Assembly: GCF_030732845.1 (NCBI RefSeq)
Contig: NZ_JASHKA010000006.1
Span: 62,001 to 126,000, forward strand
Direction: 5' to 3'
Length of the DNA stretch: 64,000 bases
DNA from: Roseibium sp. MMSF_3544
Lineage (GTDB): Bacteria; Pseudomonadota; Alphaproteobacteria; Rhizobiales; Stappiaceae
This document shows, piece by piece, positions 16,377 through 25,119 of the stretch. The first letter of the stretch is position 1. Each line of letters starts with the position of its first letter. The position numbers and the translations under genes are program-made. A model generated the notes under the pieces. That model saw nothing but the letters and a program-made list of their open reading frames with translations. It ran no database searches and was not told the origin of the DNA.

Positions 16377-18470
16377 GTGAGGGTCTGTTGTCGGTTATCC
16401 GGAGAAGCAGACTTTTTGTCAGCAACCAGTAAGCGCTTTCCTTGTTTCAGCGCCATTCGGCGCTTCAAAGGACACCGACCGCCAAAGACGGTTTTTCTGG
16501 CGCTTCTTCTAGCGCTTGGTGCTTCAGTTGTTTACTTCGCGATCGCGACGGCAAAACTTGTTCAGTCGGAACATGCAAGACAGGGGCAGTTGATCGACCT
16601 CACCAACGCGTTCACGAAGGTCTATTCTGACGAGCGTACTCAAGACGCGATTGTTCCGGCAGTTTTCAGACGGATCGGGATGCATGAGTTCAGTGCTAAT
16701 TCTGATCTTATGTCCAATTCCAAGGTGGCCAGTGTTTCCATGCGGATGCCCGGAGTGCCGGGTCTGGAGCTGAAAACGATAGAAACCAGTGCGACTATCC
16801 TCCAGTACATTCGGGGCATGGCGCGAGACAAATCTAGCCGCGGCCTGAAAGAGTTCACTTTGGAGGATGGCAAGGCGATTGCCCGAAGAATAGTGCCTTC
16901 CATCGCTTCTGCGGAAAGCTGTGTTTCGTGCCACAACAAGCTTCTAGACGGCGATGTGTATGCTCTGGGCGACGTTATGGGAGCCTTTGTTGTCGAAACC
17001 GATCTGACCAGGCCGATCAGGCTGAATGCCCTTTTCGCCGTTGGTGCCTTTTTTTCGGTTCTATTCGCTTCCCTTTTGGTCATCAAGCGCGAGAACCTGC
17101 GCATGCAGAATGTTGTGAACGCTCTCACTGGCCGCGTGAAGGCGGAGAGCTACGCAAATTTCCTGGCCTCTCACGATTCGCTCACGGATCTACCCAACCG
17201 AAAACTCTTTCTCGAGCGGTTGGATTTAGACTTTGCAAAATTTCGCGAAAAGACCTGCAAGAACGTGATTGTCGCCATCGTCGATGTCGATGACTTCAAG
17301 TTGGTCAATGACACCATGGGACATGATGTCGGTGATGCACTCCTAAAGGAGATCGGCGCGAAAATGTCCGGCTTGCTGACAAGATATGGCGGGTTTACCG
17401 CTCGTCTTGGAGGCGACGAATTCGCCGGCGTCGTAACCGTCTGCGACGGTGGCCTATGGCCTGAAGACCTGGGCTCCGATCTGCTCGACGTACTGTGCGT
17501 TCTTTATGAATGCAATGGTGTCTCGGTCTATCCGAAAGTTTCAATAGGCGTCTCTGGCCTGAACGACCTCGATGAGCGCGGGCCGACGCAATTGCTGAAA
17601 GCCGCAGATGTTGCGCTTTACGCTTCAAAACGCAAAGGCAAGTTTTGTGCAAGCATTTTCGACGACGACCTGCGGAACGAATTCGGCCGGCAGACCTATC
17701 TCACCAGTGTGCTGCCAAGAGCCATCAACTCCGGTGAAATAAAAGCAATTCTGCAGCCTCAAGTCGACGCGAAAACCCATGAACTCGTCGGGTTTGAAGC
17801 GCTTGCACGCTGGACCCATAACGGACAATCAATTTCCCCCGCCGAATTTATTCCCCTTGCAGAAGATACTGGTCTGATTGGATACCTTGATGTTGCGGTC
17901 CTGAAACACGCGATCGCTCTTCTGCGGCAGCTTGTGACGCGTTCCGAACGTGGGTTCAGACTCTCTTTCAACGTGAGCACCAAAGACCTTCAGACGGACG
18001 ATATTGTCAAGAATATCAGGGACGTGTTGTGTTCCAGCGGGTTTGATCCACAGCTGCTAACACTCGAAATCACCGAGTCCGTTTTTCTCGAAGACTGGTC
18101 CTCGGCGCGTCGGCGTTTGGACCAGCTGAAAAACCTGGGTCTGAAAATTGCCCTCGACGATTTCGGAACCGGATATTCAGCGCTTTCCTACCTGACGCAG
18201 TTTTCCTTTGATGTCATCAAAATCGATCGCAGCTTCCTGCAGCAACTCGATGAAGACGAAACAAGATCAATCCTCCTCAGTCATGTAATCAAACTTGCGA
18301 CCAACCTTGGGAAGACTGTTGTTGCGGAAGGTGTTGAAAGAAGCGATCAAGCGGTCATGGTCGCCGAGCTCGGAGCACATGTTCTCCAGGGAGCTCATTT
18401 CGGCCTGAACATCGACACTGCGCCGGAGTTGTTGCTGCGGTCGTCAGTAACGCATCGCATGAGCGCCTAG
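16377..18470 (+). CDS. membrane GGDEF-EAL protein with periplasmic CXXCH motif
   Basis: Up to 697 residues. Membrane helices at about 39-57 and 216-236 flank a periplasmic domain of the DUF3365/Tll0287 kind that carries CVSCH (182-186), a c-type heme attachment motif. The cytoplasmic part has an intact GGDEF (345-349) diguanylate cyclase domain without a clear RxxD inhibitory site. The EAL domain that follows has EAL at 474-476, LEITES and DDFGTG at 594-599, so cyclic-di-GMP synthesis and breakdown are both possible. The start is uncertain: GTG 16377 is the longest, and TTG 16416 also fits. It is preceded by an AT-rich 230-base gap and stands alone. A redox or ligand-sensing heme controlling c-di-GMP is inferred. 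Confidence 0.85.
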   Translation: MRVCCRLSGEADFLSATSKRFPCFSAIRRFKGHRPPKTVFLALLLALGASVVYFAIATAKLVQSEHARQGQLIDLTNAFTKVYSDERTQDAIVPAVFRRIGMHEFSANSDLMSNSKVASVSMRMPGVPGLELKTIETSATILQYIRGMARDKSSRGLKEFTLEDGKAIARRIVPSIASAESCVSCHNKLLDGDVYALGDVMGAFVVETDLTRPIRLNALFAVGAFFSVLFASLLVIKRENLRMQNVVNALTGRVKAESYANFLASHDSLTDLPNRKLFLERLDLDFAKFREKTCKNVIVAIVDVDDFKLVNDTMGHDVGDALLKEIGAKMSGLLTRYGGFTARLGGDEFAGVVTVCDGGLWPEDLGSDLLDVLCVLYECNGVSVYPKVSIGVSGLNDLDERGPTQLLKAADVALYASKRKGKFCASIFDDDLRNEFGRQTYLTSVLPRAINSGEIKAILQPQVDAKTHELVGFEALARWTHNGQSISPAEFIPLAEDTGLIGYLDVAVLKHAIALLRQLVTRSERGFRLSFNVSTKDLQTDDIVKNIRDVLCSSGFDPQLLTLEITESVFLEDWSSARRRLDQLKNLGLKIALDDFGTGYSALSYLTQFSFDVIKIDRSFLQQLDEDETRSILLSHVIKLATNLGKTVVAEGVERSDQAVMVAELGAHVLQGAHFGLNIDTAPELLLRSSVTHRMSA

Positions 18471-18692
18471 CGAAGTGAATCTGAACTACGGCTCAGCGTC
18501 GTAGAGCGTCCTTCAGCAAAACATATCCGCACCTCCGGGTTTTGCACCCTTGGACACAGACTTCCGTTCAAGGCAAAAAGTGGCCGATGAACGCACCCGA
18601 CTGTGCGCACGCCCATCGGCCAGGTGCCAGGAGAGGGAAGGTTCGAGGTAACGCTCCTGGTTGGGAAACTTGTGAGAGTGGCCTTTACGCGA

Positions 18693-20150
18693 TCAGGAAT
18701 AGCCCTCGATGCCGGCGATGCAGCCGTATTTCAGTTCGGTGAACTCCTCGATGCCGTGACGAGATCCTTCCCGTGAATTCCCGCTCTCCTTGACGCCGCC
18801 AAAGGGCGCAAGTTCTGTAGAGATCAAGCCGGTGTTCACACCCACCATGCCGTATTCCAACTGCTCCATGACCCTGAAGATCCGCGCCGCATCCCGCGTG
18901 TAAAAATAAGCGGCAAGACCGGTTTCTGTGTCATTGGCAGCCGCAATCACTTCGTCCTCGGATCGGAACTTGAAGACGGCGGCCAGCGGACCGAATGTTT
19001 CTTCCTGCGAGAGCTTCATGTCCGCGGTCGCGCCAACAAGGACCGTCGGCTGGAAAAATGTCTGGCCAAGCTCGTGTCGTTTGCCGCCCGCGACGATCTT
19101 GGCACCTTTCGAGACAGCGTCGGCAATGTGGTGCTCGACCTTGGCAACTGCTCGCTGGTTGATCAAAGGACCCTGAACGACACCATCGCTGAAGCCGTTT
19201 CCGACGTTGAGCGATGCGACTTTCTCTGCGACCTTCTCGACAAACCGGTCATGAATTCCGGCTTGCGCATAAAAGCGGTTGGTGCAGACGCAAGTCTGTC
19301 CCATGTTGCGGAACTTTGACACCATCGCACCTTCCACAGCCGCATCCAGATCGGCGTCGTCGAAAACGATGAAGGGGGCGTTGCCGCCGAGTTCGAGAGC
19401 GACTTTCTTAACGGTGGATGCGGCCTGAGACATCAGGAGTTTGCCGACCGGCGTTGAGCCGGTGAATCCAACCAGACGCACCTTGGGGTGTGTTGTCAGA
19501 ACCTGCCCGATTGCGACCGCGTCTCCGGTAATGATGTTGACGGTGCCTGCCGGGAACCCGGCGCGCTGAGCCAATTCCGCCAGCGCGAGCGCAGTGAGCG
19601 GTGTCTCCGGCGCCGGTTTGACGACGACTGTACACCCGGCAGCAAGAGCTGGCGCGATCTTTCGCGTGATCATCGCAGCTGGAAAGTTCCAGGGTGTTAT
19701 CGCTGCAACCACGCCGATCGGCTGGCGCAATACCGTGATCCGGGCGTCGGTGCGGTGTGAGGGAAGGATCTCACCGGCAACCCGTTTTGCCTCTTCCGCG
19801 TAGTACTCAACATAGGACGCGGCGTAGTCGATCTCTCCCAAAGCCTCGGCCAGCGGCTTGCCTTGTTCGGAGGTCAGGAGTGTCGCCAGGTCCTCACGAT
19901 TAGCGAGGAGCAACTCAAACCATCGGCGCAGGATAGCGCTGCGCTCTTTTGCTGTTTTCGCCGCCCAGGGTCGAAAGGAGCGAGATGCTGCTTCAACGGC
20001 CTTTTCCGCACTCTCAGTTCCGAAATTCGGGACACGCGCAATCTCCTCGCCGGTTGCCGGATCAGTAACCGGCAAGACCGCATCTCCGGTAAATTTGCCG
20101 TCGACGAAGGCCTGCTGCCGTAGCAGGCTTGGGTCTTTCAGATGCAGCAT
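18693..20150 (-). CDS. gabD: succinate-semialdehyde dehydrogenase
   Basis: 485-residue aldehyde dehydrogenase very similar to GabD: ITPWNFPAAMITRK, FTGSTPVGKLL, catalytic base glutamate in LELGGNAPFIVF, catalytic cysteine in GQTCVCTNR, and the closing GGVKESGNSREGS. It oxidises succinate semialdehyde, the product of GabT, to succinate for the TCA cycle. ATG 20150 has AGGA upstream and lies 4 bases after the gabT stop; a longer in-frame start near 20483 lies inside gabT and is rejected. The 222 bases between it and the convergent GGDEF-EAL gene show no clear terminator. Confidence 0.92.
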   Translation of the reverse strand: MLHLKDPSLLRQQAFVDGKFTGDAVLPVTDPATGEEIARVPNFGTESAEKAVEAASRSFRPWAAKTAKERSAILRRWFELLLANREDLATLLTSEQGKPLAEALGEIDYAASYVEYYAEEAKRVAGEILPSHRTDARITVLRQPIGVVAAITPWNFPAAMITRKIAPALAAGCTVVVKPAPETPLTALALAELAQRAGFPAGTVNIITGDAVAIGQVLTTHPKVRLVGFTGSTPVGKLLMSQAASTVKKVALELGGNAPFIVFDDADLDAAVEGAMVSKFRNMGQTCVCTNRFYAQAGIHDRFVEKVAEKVASLNVGNGFSDGVVQGPLINQRAVAKVEHHIADAVSKGAKIVAGGKRHELGQTFFQPTVLVGATADMKLSQEETFGPLAAVFKFRSEDEVIAAANDTETGLAAYFYTRDAARIFRVMEQLEYGMVGVNTGLISTELAPFGGVKESGNSREGSRHGIEEFTELKYGCIAGIEGYS

Positions 20151-20154
20151 GAGT

Positions 20155-21444
20155 TCAGTTTCCTGCGTTTCGGGCAGCCTTGAGAGCGCCTTCGAGCAGG
20201 ACAAGTCCCTCTTCAAAAACGTCATCGGAAATCGTGAGGGGATTGAGAAGGCGGATCGTATTGGCGTGGACACCGCAAGAGAGCAGCACCAGGCCGGCGT
20301 CAAGCGCCGCCTGAGTGACGCGCTTGGTTGCGGCAGCGTCCGGGGTGTCGCCGCCAGCGTCGGAAACGATGTCGAATGCGACCATTGCACCGGGCCCACG
20401 GATTGCAGAAATGGGCACAACATCGTTTCTTTTCGAGATTGCTTCGAGCCGCGTCTTGGTCCGCTCTCCCAGTTCATTGGCACGATCGACGAGCTTTTCT
20501 TCCGCTATCACGTCCAGAACGGCAAGGGCAGCGGCACAGGCCATCGGACTGCCGGCATATGTGCCGCCAAGTCCGCCGGGCTCTGCTGCCTCCATGACAT
20601 CCGCCCGGCCAATGACGCCCGAAAGCGGAAATCCGCCGGCCATCGACTTGGCAACAGTCATGAGGTCGGGGGAGACGCCGGAATGCTCGATACCGAACAT
20701 CTTGCCGGTGCGGGCGAACCCCGTCTGAACCTCGTCGGCAATCAGCAAGATGCCGTGCCGGTCGCAGATCTCGCGCAAGTTTTCAAGAAGCTCCGTGGGG
20801 GCCGGGTGAAAACCGCCTTCGCCCTGGACCGGCTCAATGATGATTGCAGCGACGTCGTTCGGACCGACATCTGCACGGAACAGATAATCGAGTGCGTTGA
20901 GTGCGTCCGCCACACTTGTGCCGTGCTGAGGAACGGGGAAGGGGACGTGATAGATACCCGGCGGCGAGATGCCGAACTTGACCTTGTACGGGGCGACTTT
21001 CCCGGTGAGTGCCATGGTCATTGCCGTCCGGCCGTGAAAGCCGCCCGAAAAAGCGATGACACCCGGTCTGCCGGTGGCGGCGCGCGCTATCTTCACGGCG
21101 TTCTCCACCGCTTCAGCGCCGGTTGAAAACAGGATTGCCTTTGCGCTTTTGATCGGCGCCAATGCCGCCAGACGCTCGCAGACCTTCACGTAAGGTTCGT
21201 AAGGCAAAATCTGAAACGCGGTGTGCGTATAGGCATCGAGCTGCCTCTTGACGGCTTCGATAACCTTGGGGTGGCGATGACCTGTGTTCAGAACCGCAAT
21301 TCCACCGGCAAAATCAACGTAGCGGTTTCCCTCAACGTCCCAGATCTCGGAATTGGAAGCGTGGTCGACGAATTTGGGATATGCGGTTGCTATGCCGCGC
21401 GGAACCGCGGCGAGGCGGCGATGCTGGAGGCTATCGTTGTTCAT
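20155..21444 (-). CDS. gabT: 4-aminobutyrate--2-oxoglutarate aminotransferase
   Basis: 429-residue class III PLP aminotransferase. Visible are the GGIAVLNTGHRHP start region, FSTGAEAVENAVKIAR, FHGRT, the cofactor aspartate in LLIADEVQTGFARTG and the Schiff-base lysine in TVAKSMAGGFPLSGV. It converts GABA and 2-oxoglutarate to succinate semialdehyde and glutamate. First gene of a gabTD pair, divergent from a LysR gene whose leader holds a perfect palindrome. A role on other omega-amino acids such as 5-aminovalerate cannot be excluded. Confidence 0.93.
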   Translation of the reverse strand: MNNDSLQHRRLAAVPRGIATAYPKFVDHASNSEIWDVEGNRYVDFAGGIAVLNTGHRHPKVIEAVKRQLDAYTHTAFQILPYEPYVKVCERLAALAPIKSAKAILFSTGAEAVENAVKIARAATGRPGVIAFSGGFHGRTAMTMALTGKVAPYKVKFGISPPGIYHVPFPVPQHGTSVADALNALDYLFRADVGPNDVAAIIIEPVQGEGGFHPAPTELLENLREICDRHGILLIADEVQTGFARTGKMFGIEHSGVSPDLMTVAKSMAGGFPLSGVIGRADVMEAAEPGGLGGTYAGSPMACAAALAVLDVIAEEKLVDRANELGERTKTRLEAISKRNDVVPISAIRGPGAMVAFDIVSDAGGDTPDAAATKRVTQAALDAGLVLLSCGVHANTIRLLNPLTISDDVFEEGLVLLEGALKAARNAGN

Positions 21445-21524
21445 ATTCCTGTCCTCAACGGCAACTGTGATTGCCGAAGAGTAGTACCGGATGAAACCCT
21501 TCTGGTAGCAGATTGATTATGATA

Positions 21525-21549
21525 CTGTGGTGCATCCAATGCACCACAG
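21525..21549. promoter_or_regulatory. perfect 11-bp inverted repeat, probable LysR operator
   Basis: Arms CTGTGGTGCAT and ATGCACCACAG separated by 3 bases, lying between the divergent gabT (starts 21444) and lysR (starts 21562) genes. Position and perfect dyad symmetry suggest an operator bound by the LysR protein to control both. The repeat is seen directly; the binding is inferred. Confidence 0.65.
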
Positions 21550-21561
21550 GTCAAATCCTCA

Positions 21562-22509
21562 ATGCCAGCGCCAGTCAGATCAAGACCGCCAAAAAGCGTC
21601 CGTTTTGACGCGGAGCGGCCGCTTGCCGGACGGTTGCCGCCACTCAACATGCTCAGGGCGTTCGAGGCAGCCGGGCGAACCGGCAGCATGCGGAAAGCGG
21701 CCCACGACATCGGCATCAGTCACACGGTTGTCAGCCGGCATATTCGGAATCTGGAAGCCTGGATGGGCTGGAAGCTGCTCAACGCCGGGCCGCGTGGGAT
21801 CACACTGACGCAGGAGGGTGCGACTCTGTTTTCGGTCGTAACGAACGCGTTTCAGTCGATTGCAGGCACGTCTGCCCAATTGAGGTCGAAGGCGGGGACG
21901 GATGCCTTGCATATCTGGTGCATTCCAGGTCTTGCAACGCGCTTCCTTACGCCGCGCCTGGATGATATCCGCCAGTCCGTTTCGTGTGGCGAAGTCCTGC
22001 TGCGGGCAATCGACCGAATGCCGGATTTCAGCCGCGCGGAAGCCGACCTCATGATCGGCTTTACTGATTTTGATCGCCTGCCGGATGGTGCGATACCGTT
22101 GCTGCAGCCGCGCATGTTTCCGGTTGTCAGTCCGGCGTGGCTGGACGTGAATGGCAACCCTTCATCGCTGGAGGACCTCACACGCCAACCGCTCATTCAT
22201 GAAGAGTCTTACGAACAATGGGCGACCTGGTTCAAGAAGGCCGGACTTGCAATCAATCACAGTTTGACCGGCCCTCGGCTTTGGGATGCAAATCTTGGAT
22301 TTGATGCGGCTCTCGCCGGGCAGGGGATTGCCCTGACCAGCAATTTATTGGCCGCACGCGAGCTGGAAGACGGACGGCTTGTCGAACTGTTTGAGACCGA
22401 CATTCGTGTCGGCGGGTATTTTCTCCTGAAGCGGCCATCGAGCGTTGCGGACGAGCAATTGCAAAGATTCCAGTCGTGGATCGAACGCCTGATCCGTGAG
22501 GCAGAATGA
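21562..22509 (+). CDS. LysR-family regulator, GcvA-like, probable gab regulator
   Basis: 315 residues. The N-terminal winged helix-turn-helix (about 28-85) reads LNMLRAFEAAGRTGSMRKAA then HDIGISHTVVSRHIRNLE. The effector domain with NPSSLEDLTRQPLIHEES is typical of the GcvA/AmpR branch that often controls amino-acid genes. It is transcribed away from gabT across a 117-base gap containing the palindrome at 21525-21549. It therefore probably activates gabTD in response to GABA or a related compound. Confidence 0.85.
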   Translation: MPAPVRSRPPKSVRFDAERPLAGRLPPLNMLRAFEAAGRTGSMRKAAHDIGISHTVVSRHIRNLEAWMGWKLLNAGPRGITLTQEGATLFSVVTNAFQSIAGTSAQLRSKAGTDALHIWCIPGLATRFLTPRLDDIRQSVSCGEVLLRAIDRMPDFSRAEADLMIGFTDFDRLPDGAIPLLQPRMFPVVSPAWLDVNGNPSSLEDLTRQPLIHEESYEQWATWFKKAGLAINHSLTGPRLWDANLGFDAALAGQGIALTSNLLAARELEDGRLVELFETDIRVGGYFLLKRPSSVADEQLQRFQSWIERLIREAE

Positions 22510-22601
22510 CCGGTGCCTTTGGAGGCTTGGACAACCGCCTGCGGGAAGACCTTTCTGACTTTCTGGCAACAAAAGCGTCCTTGGCAAATGCCTTCCGGAA
22601 A

Positions 22602-22631
22602 CAAAAAAGCGCGGCTCGGCGACCGCGCTTT
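22602..22631 (-). terminator. Rho-independent terminator of the biotin-carboxylase/Pxp operon
   Basis: On the minus strand a 9-bp stem AAAGCGCGG / CCGCGCTTT with an 8-base loop is followed by a run of T. It lies 26 bases beyond the bioY stop, so it marks the end of the operon that begins at 31190. Confidence 0.8.
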
Positions 22632-22656
22632 CCAGGTTTGATGGCAGGCTTCAGGC

Positions 22657-23250
22657 TCAGTGCCGGTTGGGCCGCAGTAATTTCCAGATCATGGGCATGA
22701 GCGCTGCGGCAAGGAGCAATTTTGCGGCATCGCCAAAAAGGAAAGGCGTCATGCCCCATGCAAGGACCGGCTTGTCCCACCCGACAATTGTTCCGAGCCA
22801 GAGCAGACCTGGAATGTAGATAAGGACGTTTCCAAGAAACATTGCCACGGCAGCGGTGAAGAAGTTGCGGTCGAACCCTCGCTCTGCAAGGTAGCCGACA
22901 GCTCCTGCCGCGAGAAGATATCCCAGCAAATAGCCACCTGTCGGGCCCATCATGTAGGCAAGTCCGATCCCTTTTTCCGGTGTGCCCGCAAAGACGGGTA
23001 ATCCGGTCATACCCTCCGCAAGATAGAGCGCAATGGTTGCAACGCCGAGCCGCATTCCGAACGCCATTCCGATCGCAAGAATCACGAATGTCTGCATCGT
23101 GATCGGGACAGGATAAAAGGGCACCTGGATCTTTGCTGACATCCAGAGAGCCGCGCTGCCGAGGATTGCGAGCACCACATTGCGCAGGAGGGTGTTGTCT
23201 GTTTGCCAGAGGCGGTCGGCAAGCGTTGTGTGCGTTTGTGTGTTGATCAT
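22657..23250 (-). CDS. bioY: biotin transporter, substrate-specific subunit BioY
   Basis: 197-residue membrane protein with about six hydrophobic helices and BioY hallmarks: QVPFYPVPITMQTF, YLAEGMTGLPVFAG and MMGPTGGYLLGY. It imports biotin, alone or with an ECF energising module. ATG 23250 has AGGAA 8 bases upstream. It is the last gene of the operon, directly after pxpC. A biotin importer here strongly suggests that the operon's carboxylase really uses biotin. Confidence 0.93.
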   Translation of the reverse strand: MINTQTHTTLADRLWQTDNTLLRNVVLAILGSAALWMSAKIQVPFYPVPITMQTFVILAIGMAFGMRLGVATIALYLAEGMTGLPVFAGTPEKGIGLAYMMGPTGGYLLGYLLAAGAVGYLAERGFDRNFFTAAVAMFLGNVLIYIPGLLWLGTIVGWDKPVLAWGMTPFLFGDAAKLLLAAALMPMIWKLLRPNRH

Positions 23251-23269
23251 AACGTCTGTTCCTTTCCCG

Positions 23270-24244
23270 TCAGGCAAACGTTTGCCGGATACTGTCGAGT
23301 GTCGCTGCGCGTACCCGGCGTGCTGAAAGTGCCGTATGCATGTTGACCCTGACGAAGCGGGTCTCGGTGTGAGGCTGGAGTTGTCCTATCAGGTCCATAT
23401 CGGCTGAAATCACGGTTCCGACCATGAAGTAACCGCCCCCGGAGACCGCATCCCTGTGCAGGATGATCGGTTCCGTTCCGCTGGGGATCTGGATCGAACC
23501 ATAGGGATAGCAGGCATCGGTGATGTTGGACGGATCCGACCCTGCCCCGAAGGGCGGCTCCCGGTCCACAAACTCAATCGGAGAACCGCCCTGAAAGCGA
23601 TATCCCATCCGGTCGGCTTCGGACGCCACTTTCCAGCTGTCACTGAAGAACCGGTCAAGGGACTCTTCTGTCACCCGATGGACATAAAGCCCGGGCAGGA
23701 CACGAAGCTCGGCAGGGTTGCCGGGCATCCGTCTGAGGTTCCGGGGGACACTCGTTCCCTCCGCCACATTGCGAAAATCGCGACCGACCGGGATCGCGTC
23801 GCCGGGCTGAATGGCGCGGCCGTCGATCCCGCCGAGAGCGCCAATGGCGTATGTCGAGCGGCTGCCGAGATTTGCCGCGGTGTCAATCCCGCCGGCAACG
23901 GCAATATAGGCGCGAGCGCCGGCGCGAAGGTAGTCGAAGCTGAGCACCTGGCCTTTCCTGACCGACAGGGTCGTCCAGGTTTCCCTGGCCTCACCGTCGA
24001 TTTTGGGTGGCAGCTCGGCCCCAGTCACGGCGATTTGCGTGTCCTCGGTAAATTCAAGCTCTGGGCCCATGAACACGGCTTCAAGACAGGCAGCCCCTTC
24101 GTCATTGCCGACGAGCATGTTTGCGGCACGCAGTGCCAGCCGGTCCATAGCGCCGCCGACCGGAATCCCCAGATGGTAATAGCCCGGGCGACCGAGATCC
24201 TGAATGGTGGTCGCAAGGCCTGCTGATTTGACATTAATCGGCAT
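23270..24244 (-). CDS. pxpC: 5-oxoprolinase subunit C-like / biotin-dependent carboxyltransferase (AHS2) protein
   Basis: 324 residues of the PxpC/KipA (AHS2) family: TTIQDLGRPGYYHLGIPVGGAMD at the start, AGARAYIAVAGGID near residue 115, and a C-terminal SDRMGYR-like segment (EADRMGYRFQGG) and GGGYFMVGTVI. The same domain occurs in urea carboxylase as part of the carboxyltransferase. With PxpA and PxpB it forms ATP-dependent 5-oxoprolinase in many bacteria. ATG 24244 overlaps the end of pxpB by 11 bases, showing translational coupling. Here it probably forms the carboxyltransferase with PxpB, fed by the carrier protein encoded upstream. Confidence 0.85.
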   Translation of the reverse strand: MPINVKSAGLATTIQDLGRPGYYHLGIPVGGAMDRLALRAANMLVGNDEGAACLEAVFMGPELEFTEDTQIAVTGAELPPKIDGEARETWTTLSVRKGQVLSFDYLRAGARAYIAVAGGIDTAANLGSRSTYAIGALGGIDGRAIQPGDAIPVGRDFRNVAEGTSVPRNLRRMPGNPAELRVLPGLYVHRVTEESLDRFFSDSWKVASEADRMGYRFQGGSPIEFVDREPPFGAGSDPSNITDACYPYGSIQIPSGTEPIILHRDAVSGGGYFMVGTVISADMDLIGQLQPHTETRFVRVNMHTALSARRVRAATLDSIRQTFA

Positions 24245-25109
24245 TGAGAACCTCCAGCAGTTTGGCATTGGTGCCGTCGATGTCCCGGTTGAATTCATCG
24301 AGCGAGAAAACGACTTCGCGAATGCGGGGTGCGAATGTGTTTGCTTCGACTTCGCTGAGGTTTTTGTCGTATTCCTCACGCGTAATCGGCTTCCATTTCA
24401 CAATGTCTCCCGGCTTGAAGAACACCAGGAAGTCTTTCAGATAATTGACCTTTTGCTCCGGGTCGTAGATCGGCATCGGCGTGATGCCGAACATCTGGTA
24501 CCCGCCGGCACCCCTGACCGAATAGATGCAGGAAAAACAGCCGCCATACCCAACCGTCAGTTTCGGCGTATCCGTGCGTGGGCGAAGGTATTTCGGAACC
24601 TGGATCTGCCGGTCCCGGTCGACCATCTGGTACAGGAACGGCAGTCCCGAAACGAAACCGACCATGGACACGAACCATGGTGAGGCCGAATGCGCAGTGA
24701 CGAAGTCGTCGACACTGTCGTAGCCGTTGATCCGGGCCGCGTATTCGATGTCTGTTGCGTTCGGGTCCTGATGCCTTTCCCGGAACCGCATCAGCGTTTC
24801 GTGTGTCCAGGGGTCCTGGTAGTAGACCGGGATTTCGATGATGCGGGTGTTGAGTACAGCTTCCGCCTTGTCGGCAATCTCTTCCATCCGTTTCAATTCG
24901 TTCATCAGATCGTCGGGATGAATGACATCCGGATCGAACTTGATCTGAAACGAGGCATTGGCCGGACAGATTTCCGTGACGCCCTTGATGTCGGCATCCC
25001 GGACGGCATTGGTCATTGAGAGCGCTTTGAAAAACGCCTCGAGAGACATTTCCTCGCTCACCTCCACGAAGATATGCTCATCACCTCCGAACGTATATCT
25101 TGAGCTCAT
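24234..25109 (-). CDS. pxpB: 5-oxoprolinase subunit B-like (AHS1) protein
   Basis: 291 residues of the PxpB/KipI (AHS1) family: IEIPVYYQDP near residue 90, FVSGLPFLYQM, and the glycine-rich TVGYGGCFSCIYSVRGAGGYQMFG segment close to the family's substrate region. It is longer than typical KipI (about 240), with an N-terminal beta domain and an extra C-terminal helix pair. ATG 25109 follows GGAGGT. It lies 10 bases after the biotin carboxylase gene and overlaps pxpC. Partner of PxpC; see the operon finding for the carboxylase idea. Confidence 0.85.
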   Translation of the reverse strand: MSSRYTFGGDEHIFVEVSEEMSLEAFFKALSMTNAVRDADIKGVTEICPANASFQIKFDPDVIHPDDLMNELKRMEEIADKAEAVLNTRIIEIPVYYQDPWTHETLMRFRERHQDPNATDIEYAARINGYDSVDDFVTAHSASPWFVSMVGFVSGLPFLYQMVDRDRQIQVPKYLRPRTDTPKLTVGYGGCFSCIYSVRGAGGYQMFGITPMPIYDPEQKVNYLKDFLVFFKPGDIVKWKPITREEYDKNLSEVEANTFAPRIREVVFSLDEFNRDIDGTNAKLLEVLNAD

Positions 25110-25119
25110 GTGGACCTCC

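Noticed and set aside
18542..18742. Small plus-strand frame in the gap after the GGDEF-EAL gene
   Set aside because: Arginine- and proline-rich translation, no ribosome site, overlaps the end of gabD.
19858..21126. Long open frame (422 codons) on the plus strand opposite gabT/gabD
   Set aside because: It mirrors the codon pattern of two well-supported genes, has no ribosome site, and its translation shows no known domain; typical antisense shadow in GC-rich DNA.
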